The notes beneath the pieces were generated by a model. It had not been told where the DNA came from. It saw nothing but the letters and a program-made list of their open reading frames with translations, and did not search any database. Positions 1-7,704 of a stretch of 31,795 nucleotides of DNA are shown here, one piece after another (position 1 is the first letter of the stretch; every line of letters begins with the position of its first letter). The position numbers and the translations under genes are program-made. The stretch is from positions 1 through 31,795 of the forward strand of contig CAZLXP010000022.1 of NCBI GenBank assembly GCA_964563535.1, given 5' to 3'. Source of the DNA: WVWN01 sp964563535. Lineage in GTDB: Bacteria > RBG-13-66-14 > B26-G2 > WVWN01.

Positions 1-1177
1 CGAGCCTTTCCCAATCGACGACCTGGCGGCCCTTTTCCTCCCGCACCATCAAACCGAGGTTGACGGAGCCGAGGTTGCACGACTCGTAAGGGAGGAGCGG
101 TTGCTCGCCGCACGGATTGGTAGATTCGATCGCGCCGACGTGGGGGGTGGGGTTGCCGGCGTTGACGCGGTCGATAAAAATTACGCCCGGCTCGCCGTTG
201 CGGTGAGCCATCTCGACGACCTTGTGGAAGACCCTAGCCGCCGGCAGCCGACCCGCCTCCTCGCCGGTTCGCGGGTTGACGAGCGGGTAGGTCTCTTCCG
301 CGGCCAGCGCGGCCATGAATTGGTCGGTCAGCGCCACCGAGATATTGAAGTTGTTGAGCCGGTTCTCGTCGGCCTTGCACGTTATAAACTCCATGATATC
401 GGGGTGGTCGACGCGCAGGATGCCCATATTGGCGCCGCGGCGGGTCCCGCCCTGCTTTATGGCTTCCGTCGCCGCGTCGAAGACCTGCATGAAAGATATC
501 GGCCCGCTGGAGATGCCTTTGGTGGACATGACAACGTCGTTTTTGGGGCGAAGGCGGGAGAACGAAAAACCGGTGCCGCCGCCGCTTTTATGGATGAGGG
601 CCGTGTCTTTGATGGCTTCGAAAATGGATTCCATCGAGTCTTCGACCGGCAGCACGAAACACGCCGCCAGTTGGCCGAGCTCGCGACCGGCGTTCATCAA
701 CGTCGGAGAGTTAGGCATGAACTCCCGCCGCGCCATAATGCCGAAGAACTCCCGCGCCCCGGGCTCGAGGTCCGCCATGGGGTTATACATCCGCTCCGCT
801 TCGGCGACCGCCCATGCCACGCGCCAGAACATCTCGCGCGGTTCCTCGAGCGGGTTCCCTTCCGCGTCGCGGCGGAGGTAGCGCCGCTTCAAGACCTCGA
901 GGGCGTTGTCCGTCAGTTCGATCTCGGGCTCTTCCCACTCGTCGCCCCGGGCCGCCGGCACGTTGCGTTCCCAGACGGCCTCCGCCTCCTTGGCTTTGGC
1001 CCTCACCACCGCTTCCAAGACCTCGCCGCCGAAGTTGCCCAAATCCTCGAGCTCGTCTAACGCTTCAATAATTATTTTCTCCGCGTGCGAGCCGCGCACG
1101 CCCATCTCGTTCAACAACGCGCGCGCTTCCAGCCGCGCCCTAACGCGCGCCGACTTCCGGCCTGCTCCTATGGCCAT
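1..1177 (-). CDS. nrdJ: Adenosylcobalamin-dependent (class II) ribonucleoside-diphosphate reductase, N-terminal part, cut by window edge
   Basis: The enzyme reduces ribonucleotides to deoxyribonucleotides using a B12-generated thiyl radical. The 392 visible residues begin at an ATG with no upstream in-frame ATG or GTG. They contain MPNSPTLMNAGR near residue 154, the first redox-active cysteine in AACFVLPVED (Cys173), the glycine-rich GGGTGFSFSRLRP stretch near 200, and NPCGEQPLL at 354-362, where Cys356 is the expected thiyl-radical site and Glu358 its partner. The order and spacing fit NrdJ rather than the oxygen-dependent class I enzymes. The C-terminus lies before base 1. No good Shine-Dalgarno precedes the ATG. 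The predicted leader is about 130 nt, starting from a consensus promoter overlapped by NrdR-like boxes, which fits dNTP-responsive repression. Confidence 0.95.
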   Translation of the reverse strand, partial: MAIGAGRKSARVRARLEARALLNEMGVRGSHAEKIIIEALDELEDLGNFGGEVLEAVVRAKAKEAEAVWERNVPAARGDEWEEPEIELTDNALEVLKRRYLRRDAEGNPLEEPREMFWRVAWAVAEAERMYNPMADLEPGAREFFGIMARREFMPNSPTLMNAGRELGQLAACFVLPVEDSMESIFEAIKDTALIHKSGGGTGFSFSRLRPKNDVVMSTKGISSGPISFMQVFDAATEAIKQGGTRRGANMGILRVDHPDIMEFITCKADENRLNNFNISVALTDQFMAALAAEETYPLVNPRTGEEAGRLPAARVFHKVVEMAHRNGEPGVIFIDRVNAGNPTPHVGAIESTNPCGEQPLLPYESCNLGSVNLGLMVREEKGRQVVDWERL

Positions 1178-1289
1178 AACGTCACGGCTTCCCGGACCGC
1201 GCGCACCCGCACCCGCACAACACGACGCCCTCTTACCGGCAAAATCATACCCATATGACAAACCGCGCAAAGTGATATGAAATCTTCAA

Positions 1290-1305
1290 AGCCCATATAT
1301 CGTAT
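1290..1305 (-). promoter_or_regulatory. Putative NrdR box 2
   Basis: The core CGATATATGG (1302-1293) matches the NrdR core at eight of ten positions. It begins 33 bp downstream of the first core, about three helical turns, the arrangement usual for paired NrdR boxes. It is the weaker of the two and covers the predicted start of transcription. Confidence 0.5.
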
Positions 1306-1314
1306 GTCCATGTA

Positions 1315-1343
1315 ATTCTACACCACAACATATTGGGTGTCAA
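1315..1343 (-). promoter_or_regulatory. Sigma70-type promoter of nrdJ
   Basis: On the minus strand a perfect -35 TTGACA (1343-1338) and a -10 TAGAAT (1320-1315) are separated by exactly 17 bp. The start site would fall near 1308, about 130 nt before the nrdJ ATG. An NrdR-like palindrome occupies the spacer. Confidence 0.8.
1323..1338 (-). promoter_or_regulatory. Putative NrdR box 1
   Basis: The 10-base core CAATATGTTG (1335-1326) matches the NrdR core CwAtATaTwG at nine of ten positions and lies inside the -35/-10 spacer, where bound NrdR would block RNA polymerase. NrdR is the ATP/dATP-sensing repressor of ribonucleotide reductase genes, so the position upstream of nrdJ agrees with the assignment. 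Confidence 0.65.
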
Positions 1344-1543
1344 GCAAAAAATGCGCGGCCGAACGGGGACGCGGATATTTTTTTCCGCTACCCCGCGCGG
1401 CCGCCAAACGATAACGCCGCTCGTCTTAGCCGTACCCCTGCCCCCCCGCGGTCACACGTCCGCATCGCGGCGACGACACGTAGGCCGCACGGCCGCCGCG
1501 CGAAAGTTGCCCGCGAACCGACGCCGCGTGTCGCGAGCGTAAC

Positions 1544-1563
1544 GCGCGTTATTCCAAACGCGC
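1544..1563 (-). terminator. Hairpin at 3' end of the lipoprotein gene (no U-run)
   Basis: A perfect 7-bp stem (GCGCGTT paired with AACGCGC, loop of six) lies 8 bases beyond the lipoprotein stop codon. No T-run follows on the minus strand, so it may stabilise the 3' end or help Rho rather than act as a classical intrinsic terminator. The rest of 1345-1543 shows no gene or motif I can support. Confidence 0.35.
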
Positions 1564-1571
1564 CGTTCGAG

Positions 1572-2033
1572 CTAAGGCTTCGCTTCCGCCGGCGCCGCTT
1601 TTTTCGCTTCGGTCCACTTCGCTTCGGCGTCGATAGCTAACTCCAGCGAGCTCATATCGCCGGCCGGGGCGCGCAGGCTTTTCACGTAAAGCGCCATAGC
1701 TTCGGCGGCGAGTTTAAACCGCGCCGCCGATTCCGGGTCGTCGACCGCCTTAGCGGCGAGGCCGTCGAAGTCCTTTTGAAACCCCCCGAGCTTGGCGGCG
1801 AGCTCTTCGGCGGCCGTATTCTTCACGTCGTGGGCTTTCATGTACGCGTCAACTTCTGCGACCTTAGCCTCGAACGCGCCGCGAAGGTCTTCCGTCGGCG
1901 CCGCGGGCGCGCCGGCCCCGGCCGCGGTCTCCGCGGCCGTCGCCGGGCCCTCGGCCTTCTTGGCGCAGCCGGCCAAAACGGCGACCGCACACCAAATCAA
2001 AACCATCGCGTTCGATTTTAAAAACCCTTTCAA
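1572..2033 (-). CDS. Small Ala/Lys-rich lipoprotein of unknown function
   Basis: The 153-residue product has a short basic N-terminus, a hydrophobic stretch and the lipobox LAGC near residues 20-23, so it should be cleaved and lipid-anchored at Cys23. An Ala/Pro/Gly/Thr-rich linker (about 24-48) leads to a helical, charge-rich domain (49-153) with no recognised family and no catalytic motif. The start is TTG, chosen because AGGAGG (2045-2040) lies six bases upstream and the signal peptide begins there. It stands alone, divergent from the phosphohexomutase gene, with its own promoter. A periplasmic or outer-membrane-attached structural role is possible but unproven. Confidence 0.75.
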   Translation of the reverse strand: MKGFLKSNAMVLIWCAVAVLAGCAKKAEGPATAAETAAGAGAPAAPTEDLRGAFEAKVAEVDAYMKAHDVKNTAAEELAAKLGGFQKDFDGLAAKAVDDPESAARFKLAAEAMALYVKSLRAPAGDMSSLELAIDAEAKWTEAKKAAPAEAKP

Positions 2034-2067
2034 CTCGCACCTCCTGGGTGAACGTTTCGCTCACGCA

Positions 2068-2096
2068 TTATTAACACAAAGCCGGCGCCTTTACAA
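2068..2096 (-). promoter_or_regulatory. Sigma70-type promoter of the lipoprotein gene
   Basis: The minus strand carries -35 TTGTAA (2096-2091) and -10 TAATAA (2073-2068) with a 17-bp spacer, followed by the AGGAGG ribosome-binding site 22 bases downstream. Confidence 0.6.
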
Positions 2097-2129
2097 TACG
2101 CTTAACGCCGTCGGCCGCCCACTTGGCGG

Positions 2130-2158
2130 TTACGGCGCGCGAAATTATTTGGTATACT
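2130..2158 (+). promoter_or_regulatory. Possible promoter of the phosphohexomutase gene
   Basis: A good -10 TATACT (2153-2158) lies 17 bp downstream of a weak -35 TTACGG (2130-2135). The start would be near 2165, just ahead of the AAAAGGAG ribosome-binding site at 2172-2179. Confidence 0.45.
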
Positions 2159-2186
2159 GAGACCATAACTCAAAAGGAGTTCGGCG

Positions 2187-3548
2187 GTGATACCCCAAAA
2201 CATATTTCGCGAATACGACATCCGCGGCACCGTCGGCGACGAGTTGACGGACGACGTCGTCGCCGCCGTCGGCCGCGGCGTGGGAACGTACCTGGTTCAA
2301 CGCCGAAAGAAGACGGCGTTCGTCTGCCGCGACAACCGGCCGTCGAGCGAGCACTTCGCGACGTTGGTGTCGGACGCGCTGCTCGCCGCGGGCGTAGACG
2401 TCGTGGACCTCGGCACGGCCCCCACGCCCGCGTTCTACTTCGCGACGCGCCGATACGCGCCGGGCGAGGGCGGCGTCATGGTCACCGGCAGCCACAACCC
2501 GCCCCAATTCAACGGCTTCAAAATAAGTTGCGGCCGCGGGACCATCTACGGCCGCGAGATCAAACGCGTCGCGGAAATTATAAACCGCGGCGCCTTCGCC
2601 GCCGGCGACGGAACGTACCGCCGACGCGACGTCCTCGGCGATTATCGCCGCGCCCTCCTCGAGGGCATACGGATTACGCGCCGGGTGAAAATCGTCGCCG
2701 ACGGCGGCAACGGCACGGCGGCGCTGCTTATGCCGGAGCTGTTGCGGGACGCGGGGTGCGACGCCGAAGGGCTGTTTTGCGAATTGGACGGCACGTTCCC
2801 CCACCATTGGCCCGACCCGACCGTCCCGGAGAATATGGCGTCGCTCGCGGCGCGGGTAACCGAAACGGGAGCCGCGGCCGGCGTAGCCTTCGACGGCGAC
2901 GCCGACCGCATGGGCGCGGTAGACGACCGCGGCCGCATAATTTGGGGCGACAGGCTCCTCGCCCTCTACGCGGCGCCGGTCCTCGCGGCCCACCCCGGCG
3001 CCAAAGTCATCTTCGAAGTAAAATGCTCGCAAGCGCTGCCGGAGGAGATAACGGCCCGCGGCGGCACGCCGGTGATGTGGAAGACGGGCCACTCGCTGAT
3101 CGAGGCCAAGATAAGGGAAGAGCACGCGCTCCTCGCCGGCGAGATGAGCGGCCACCTTTACTTCGCCGACCGCTACCTCGGCTACGACGACGCGCTATAC
3201 GCCGCCCTTCGCCTCGCCGAACTCCTCGCCAACGCCGACGCGCCGCTCAGCGAGCTCGCCGACCGGCTCCCCGCGTATTACGATACGCCCGAGATTCGCG
3301 TCGACTGCCCCGACGATCTAAAATTCCGCGCCGTCGACGAAATAAAAGCCCGCTTCGCCGACCACGAAATTATAGACGTGGACGGCGCCCGCATCCTCTT
3401 CGACGGCGGCTGGGGGCTCGTCCGGGCTTCCAATACCCAACCCGCGCTCGTGCTGCGCTTCGAGGCCAAAACCGAAAAGCGCCGAGACGAAATAAAGGCG
3501 ACGGTCGAGGCCGCGCTGGCTGAAATCCTGGCCGCCGGCCGGCGGTGA
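2187..3548 (+). CDS. manB: Phosphomannomutase/phosphoglucomutase (alpha-D-phosphohexomutase)
   Basis: The enzyme interconverts hexose 1- and 6-phosphates, feeding sugar-nucleotide and polysaccharide synthesis in the cytoplasm. All four signature loops are present in order: the phosphoserine loop TGSHNPPQFNGFK (Ser102), the Mg2+ loop DGDADR (236-241), the sugar-specificity loop GEMSGH (318-323) and the phosphate-binding loop RASNTQP (413-419). The 453-residue length is typical of the ManB/AlgC group. GEMSGH fits bifunctional PMM/PGM rather than phosphoglucosamine mutase, but the exact hexose preference cannot be read from sequence. The GTG start is fixed by AAAAGGAG seven bases upstream. It appears to be monocistronic. 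Confidence 0.93.
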   Translation: MIPQNIFREYDIRGTVGDELTDDVVAAVGRGVGTYLVQRRKKTAFVCRDNRPSSEHFATLVSDALLAAGVDVVDLGTAPTPAFYFATRRYAPGEGGVMVTGSHNPPQFNGFKISCGRGTIYGREIKRVAEIINRGAFAAGDGTYRRRDVLGDYRRALLEGIRITRRVKIVADGGNGTAALLMPELLRDAGCDAEGLFCELDGTFPHHWPDPTVPENMASLAARVTETGAAAGVAFDGDADRMGAVDDRGRIIWGDRLLALYAAPVLAAHPGAKVIFEVKCSQALPEEITARGGTPVMWKTGHSLIEAKIREEHALLAGEMSGHLYFADRYLGYDDALYAALRLAELLANADAPLSELADRLPAYYDTPEIRVDCPDDLKFRAVDEIKARFADHEIIDVDGARILFDGGWGLVRASNTQPALVLRFEAKTEKRRDEIKATVEAALAEILAAGRR

Positions 3549-3567
3549 GAGGTTAATAATATTTAAC

Positions 3568-3596
3568 TTGACAACCGGCCCCGATACGGTTAGCAT
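3568..3596 (+). promoter_or_regulatory. Sigma70-type promoter of the C25 peptidase gene
   Basis: A perfect -35 TTGACA (3568-3573) and -10 TAGCAT (3591-3596) are separated by 17 bp. The start would be near 3603, giving a roughly 90-nt leader before the ATG at 3693. I recognise no riboswitch in that leader. Confidence 0.7.
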
Positions 3597-3692
3597 TTAA
3601 TATGTAGAGCAAGAGTGGAAAGGTGAGTCATTTTACTACGAAGACGGTTTAACGTTTTCAAGGCGTAAGAGTCCAAACCAAGGGGAGAGCGC

Positions 3693-6323
3693 ATGAAAAA
3701 ACCGCTAACGTTTTTTACGTGTTTGGTTTTCGCGGCGGTATCCGTCGCGTGGGCCGAGGTCGTGTTCCTCGGCGGAACCGGGTCGCCGACCGCGGCGGCC
3801 AAAGTAATATCGGATACGTCGTCCGAAACCGTAATCGACTTCTCGCTGGGAGGTTTCATCCGACAGAAAGAGAGCGCCGGCGGCGTCGCGTACGACCGCG
3901 TCGTCCTGGGGAGCCGGGGGACGACGGACAAAATCGGCCTCCCCGAGCTGCCCGCCTTAAACGATACGGTGATGATCCCGGGCGACCGCCAGGTCGGCGT
4001 AGACATCGTGGCGTGGGAAGAGGTTACGCTCGGCGGGTACAACGTCTGGCCGTTCCAAACGCCGGCGACGGACGTCGATTACCAGCTGCCGTTCGTCCGC
4101 GACGACAAGTACTACCAGAGCGGCTCGAGCTATCCCGCGACGAAAGTCGAGTTGGGCACGCCGTCGATCTTCCGCGACATACGGGTCATACCGCTGCGGG
4201 TGCATCCGTTCCGGTGGAACCCGGCCACAGGCGAACTCAAGGTCGCCAAGAGAATCACGGTCAAACTGAGTTACTACGGCCAGGACACCGTCAACACCCT
4301 CCGCGTCACCGGGTATCGCGACCCCGACTTCGAACCGCTCTACCGGGCGGGGGTCATCAACTACAAGGCCGGCCACCACGGCATGGACGCCGGCGGCAAC
4401 CTCGAGTATCCGGAACATCTCTTCATCTGCTACCCGGATTTCAAAGACGAGGCCGAGGCGCTGGCCGAGTTCTACAACAAGATGGGCGTCTACACGCTGG
4501 TAGTCACCACGACCGAAACCGGGACAAGCAAAGAGAGCATTAAGAACTACATCCAGCAGGTCTACGACAAGACGACGCCGGCGGTCCTGAAATACGTATT
4601 GCTCGTCGGCGACATCGATTACGTGGCCGCGGGCTATTGGCCCGGCTACAGCATGGTGTCGGATTACTGGTACTCCTGCTTGACCGGGGGCCAACCGGAC
4701 CCCTACCCCGACGTCAACGTCGGCCGGTATAGCACCAAGGACGGCGCCAAGCTCACGTACTTTATCCAGAAGAACATAAAATACCAGAAAGAACCGGACC
4801 TCGGAAGCGACTGGCTCAACAACGCGCTGCTCGTCGCCCACCTTGAAGGAGCCCCCGGCAAATACGAGGGGTGCTGCGAAGAGGTCTACAATTACAACTA
4901 CTCGCTATTCAAGCCGAACTTCACGAAGTGCTACGGTTCGCAGGGCAAGCGCAACACGGACGTCACGAACTATATCAACGCCGGCATGAACATCGCCTCC
5001 TATCGCGGCCACGGCAGCGAGACCGCCTGGACCGGTTGGAACACTTACAGCGAATACTATTCCACCAGCGAAGTCCACGGCCTCGCCAACGGCGATAAAA
5101 CGTCCATTTGGCTCGACGTCTGCTGCTTGAACGGCAACTTCGCCTACGGCGCCGAATGCTTCGTGGAGTCGAACCTGAACGCCGCCGGCAAGGCCGGCGT
5201 CGCCGCCAACAGCGCCTCCGACCCCTCGTATACCGTCCCCAACCACGACTATATGAAGGAGATGTACAAGGCCATCTACGACAAGGGCGTCCTCAACTGC
5301 GGCCGCGTCACGAACTACGCCAACGTCAAGCTCATCGAGATATACGGGGCCTCCTCCCCGTATATGCAGAACGTCTTCATGTATATGTGGAACGGCGACC
5401 CCTTCACCAAAATCTGGATGAAAAAGCCCGATAAGACCTTGACGGCGACGCACCCGACGACGTTCATTCCCGAACCGGGGAAAAAGTTCGTCGTCACGGT
5501 TACCGATACGGGGCGGGCGCCGGTGGAAGGGGCGCTGGTCGGCCTTTACAAAAAGGACGACGTCTACTGCGCCGGCGCCACCAACAGCGAAGGCGTAGTC
5601 GAGCTCGAGCCGACGCGGAAACTCACCGGCGAGGGTACGATGTACGTCACGGCCACGAAAGACGGCTACCTCGGCTATTGGGGCCAGTGCACCCTCCTGT
5701 CGGGGGAGGACGTCAAAATATCCGACTTCGTGGCTCGCCGGGTCGACGGCGGCGTACGGCTATCGTGGAGGGCGCAGCACGACGGCGAACTCCTCGGCTT
5801 CAACCTGTATCGCCTCGACGTGACGGGCGAAGGCAGCGACGAGGCGCTCCGCGGGGGCGGCGCATCGGCGGCCGAAAACGCGTCGTGGGCGAAGATTAAC
5901 GAAGAGTTAATCGTAGGCCGCGGCCCGTACGAGTACGTCGACGGCGTCGGCGAGGGCCGCTATCGCTATAAGCTCGAGGCCGTCACGCGCGCCGAGCCCA
6001 TAATCGTCGGGCCCATCAGCGTCGATACCAAGGCCGTACCCAAAGCGTTCGCGCTGAGCCAGAACTACCCCAACCCGGCCAACGTTTCGACTACCATAAG
6101 CTTCGGCCTCCCCGTCGCCACCGACAACATCGAGCTCCGCGTCTACGACCTCTCGGGGCGCGAGATTAAAACGTTTGAGGTCGGCGCTCGGCCGGCCGGC
6201 GTCGTCAACGTCAACTGGAACCTGGTCAACGACAACGGCCAGAGCGTTCCCGCCGGCGTCTACCTCTATCGCCTCGAGACGCCGAACTTCTCCGCCACCA
6301 AGCGTATGGTCGTCGTGCGGTAA
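3693..6323 (+). CDS. Secreted gingipain-like cysteine peptidase (C25) with type-A T9SS C-terminal sorting domain
   Basis: The 876-residue protein is predicted to be exported. It has a signal peptide (about 1-21, ending AWA), a propeptide-like region (about 22-230) and a C25 catalytic domain (about 240-580). The catalytic His440 lies in YRGHGSETAW and the nucleophile, probably Cys478, in DVCCLNGNF. These match the gingipain His and Cys boxes. Then follow an Ig/CarboxypepD_reg-like domain (about 595-665), a fibronectin III-like domain (about 675-775) and a sorting domain (785-876) beginning ALSQNYPNPANVSTTISF and ending with a VYLYRLET/TKRMVVV pattern. The tail predicts type IX secretion. PorU, the T9SS sortase, is also a C25 peptidase, so it could be either a secreted protease or a PorU-like sortase. 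AAGGGGAG precedes the ATG. Confidence 0.9.
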   Translation: MKKPLTFFTCLVFAAVSVAWAEVVFLGGTGSPTAAAKVISDTSSETVIDFSLGGFIRQKESAGGVAYDRVVLGSRGTTDKIGLPELPALNDTVMIPGDRQVGVDIVAWEEVTLGGYNVWPFQTPATDVDYQLPFVRDDKYYQSGSSYPATKVELGTPSIFRDIRVIPLRVHPFRWNPATGELKVAKRITVKLSYYGQDTVNTLRVTGYRDPDFEPLYRAGVINYKAGHHGMDAGGNLEYPEHLFICYPDFKDEAEALAEFYNKMGVYTLVVTTTETGTSKESIKNYIQQVYDKTTPAVLKYVLLVGDIDYVAAGYWPGYSMVSDYWYSCLTGGQPDPYPDVNVGRYSTKDGAKLTYFIQKNIKYQKEPDLGSDWLNNALLVAHLEGAPGKYEGCCEEVYNYNYSLFKPNFTKCYGSQGKRNTDVTNYINAGMNIASYRGHGSETAWTGWNTYSEYYSTSEVHGLANGDKTSIWLDVCCLNGNFAYGAECFVESNLNAAGKAGVAANSASDPSYTVPNHDYMKEMYKAIYDKGVLNCGRVTNYANVKLIEIYGASSPYMQNVFMYMWNGDPFTKIWMKKPDKTLTATHPTTFIPEPGKKFVVTVTDTGRAPVEGALVGLYKKDDVYCAGATNSEGVVELEPTRKLTGEGTMYVTATKDGYLGYWGQCTLLSGEDVKISDFVARRVDGGVRLSWRAQHDGELLGFNLYRLDVTGEGSDEALRGGGASAAENASWAKINEELIVGRGPYEYVDGVGEGRYRYKLEAVTRAEPIIVGPISVDTKAVPKAFALSQNYPNPANVSTTISFGLPVATDNIELRVYDLSGREIKTFEVGARPAGVVNVNWNLVNDNGQSVPAGVYLYRLETPNFSATKRMVVVR

Positions 6324-6343
6324 CGACCCGGGACGAATAAACG

Positions 6344-6372
6344 AAAAACCCCGGCCTCGGCCGGGGTTTTTT
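6344..6372. terminator. Bidirectional intrinsic terminator between the peptidase gene and pyrC
   Basis: An 8-bp GC stem, CCCCGGCC (6349-6356) with GGCCGGGG (6359-6366), is flanked by five A on the left and six T on the right. It can therefore terminate both the plus-strand peptidase transcript and the convergent minus-strand pyr operon. Confidence 0.9.
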
Positions 6373-6390
6373 ATTCTCTTCTCCGAAATC

Positions 6391-7704
6391 TTACGGCGCC
6401 AGCGCCGGGTTCGGCGGCGACGCCAACCGCCCGTCCTTCATGACGACGTTCCCGCCGACGACCGTTAAAACCGGCCACCCCGCCGCCGTCAAACCCTCGA
6501 ACGGCGTATTCTTGCCGCGGGAAAAGAACGACGCCGCCCTGATTACGGACGCCTTCTCCGGGTCGAGCACGACGACGTCCGCCGGCGCCCCCACCGCCAG
6601 CGAACCGCCCGCCAGGCCGAACAATTTCGCCGGGCCCGTGGAAATAAGCCGCACGAAATCGGCCGCGGACACGACGGCCGCCGCCACTAACGCCGTATAA
6701 CCGAGGGCCACGAACGTCTCGAGCCCTGAGACGCCGAACGCGGCGTCGTTGAACTCGACGTCCTTGTCGACGACGGAGAGCGGGACGTGGTGCGAGGCGA
6801 CGGCGTCGATGGTCCCGTCCGCCAGGCCCGCTTTTACGGCGTCGACGTCGCGGTCGCCGCGCAGCGGGGGCGACACTTTGGCGAACGTGTTGTAACCTTC
6901 CACCGCCCGCTCCGTCAGCCAGAAATAGTGCGGCGACGTATCGCACGTCACTTTAATGCCGTCCGCCTTGGCCCGCCGGATGAGCTCCACGGCGCCCGCG
7001 ACCGTAACCGGCGAAATATGCACGTGCCACCGCGTCATGCGCGCCAAGATAATGTCGCGGATGACCATAACCTCTTCCGCCGACCACGGAACCCCCTTCA
7101 AGCCCAGCGTCGTGGAAACGAAGCCCTCGTTCATCACGCCCCCCGCCGCCAGCGATTCGTCCTCCGGAAAAGTTATCACCGGGACGGCGAAGCTCCGGGC
7201 GTACTCCAGGCCGCGCCGCATGACCTGGGAGTTCATCACCGGGCGGTCGTCGCCCACCGCCACCGCGCCGCCCGTGACGAGGTCGCCGACGTCGGTCAGC
7301 GTTTCGCCTTTGCGGCCGCGGGTCAACGCCGCCACCGGCCTGAGCCGCACCAAACCCTCCCGTCGATTTTTGCTCAACAGGAACTCGGCCAGCGGGATGT
7401 TATCCAACGGCACGTCGTCGCAAGGACGGCACACCGCCGCCGTGACGCCGCCCGCCGCCGCCGCCCGCGACAAACTCGCCACCGTCTCCCGGTCGGCCCG
7501 CGCCGGTTCCGCGAAGTGAACGTTGAGGTCGACGGCGCCGGGTATCACCCATTTACCGGCCGCGTCGTATACGTCGGCGCCTGCGGGGACGTTTAGCCCC
7601 ACGTCGCACGCCGCCACGACGCCGTCGGCTAGCAAAAGGTCGCACACCCGGTCGACGTTGCGCGAGGGGTCTATGACCCGGCCGTTTCGCAAAAGGAGTT
7701 TCAT
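6391..7704 (-). CDS. pyrC: Dihydroorotase homologue lacking metal ligands (pseudo-DHOase, PyrC'-like)
   Basis: The 437-residue protein aligns along its whole length with type I dihydroorotase, which cyclises carbamoyl-aspartate in pyrimidine synthesis, but the metal centre is gone. The usual HxH is NVH (Asn61-His63), and the substrate arginine after it is Ala66. The zinc His of the 'DHCED' box is Phe179 (ITFPED), the zinc His of 'HICHVS' is Pro232, and the catalytic Asp of 'TDHAPH' is His305 (SHHVPL). The fold-defining segments between these boxes are kept and the frame is intact, so it is probably a folded non-catalytic protein. Pseudomonads encode such a PyrC' next to PyrB, where it is structural for ATCase. 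The ATG overlaps the pyrB TGA (ATGA). A longer in-frame extension lies inside pyrB and is rejected. Confidence 0.88.
   Translation of the reverse strand: MKLLLRNGRVIDPSRNVDRVCDLLLADGVVAACDVGLNVPAGADVYDAAGKWVIPGAVDLNVHFAEPARADRETVASLSRAAAAGGVTAAVCRPCDDVPLDNIPLAEFLLSKNRREGLVRLRPVAALTRGRKGETLTDVGDLVTGGAVAVGDDRPVMNSQVMRRGLEYARSFAVPVITFPEDESLAAGGVMNEGFVSTTLGLKGVPWSAEEVMVIRDIILARMTRWHVHISPVTVAGAVELIRRAKADGIKVTCDTSPHYFWLTERAVEGYNTFAKVSPPLRGDRDVDAVKAGLADGTIDAVASHHVPLSVVDKDVEFNDAAFGVSGLETFVALGYTALVAAAVVSAADFVRLISTGPAKLFGLAGGSLAVGAPADVVVLDPEKASVIRAASFFSRGKNTPFEGLTAAGWPVLTVVGGNVVMKDGRLASPPNPALAP

Noticed and set aside
101..1060. 319-codon plus-strand open frame
   Set aside because: It is antisense to nrdJ, whose minus-strand translation has all class II reductase motifs; long shadow frames are expected at this GC content.
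1345..1543. Cobalamin riboswitch or small gene upstream of nrdJ
   Set aside because: The region is upstream of the nrdJ promoter rather than in its leader and has no B12-box or credible coding frame.
2123..3523. 466-codon plus-strand frame
   Set aside because: Arg-rich, low-complexity product in another frame of the phosphohexomutase gene, which has its motifs in the frame starting at 2187.
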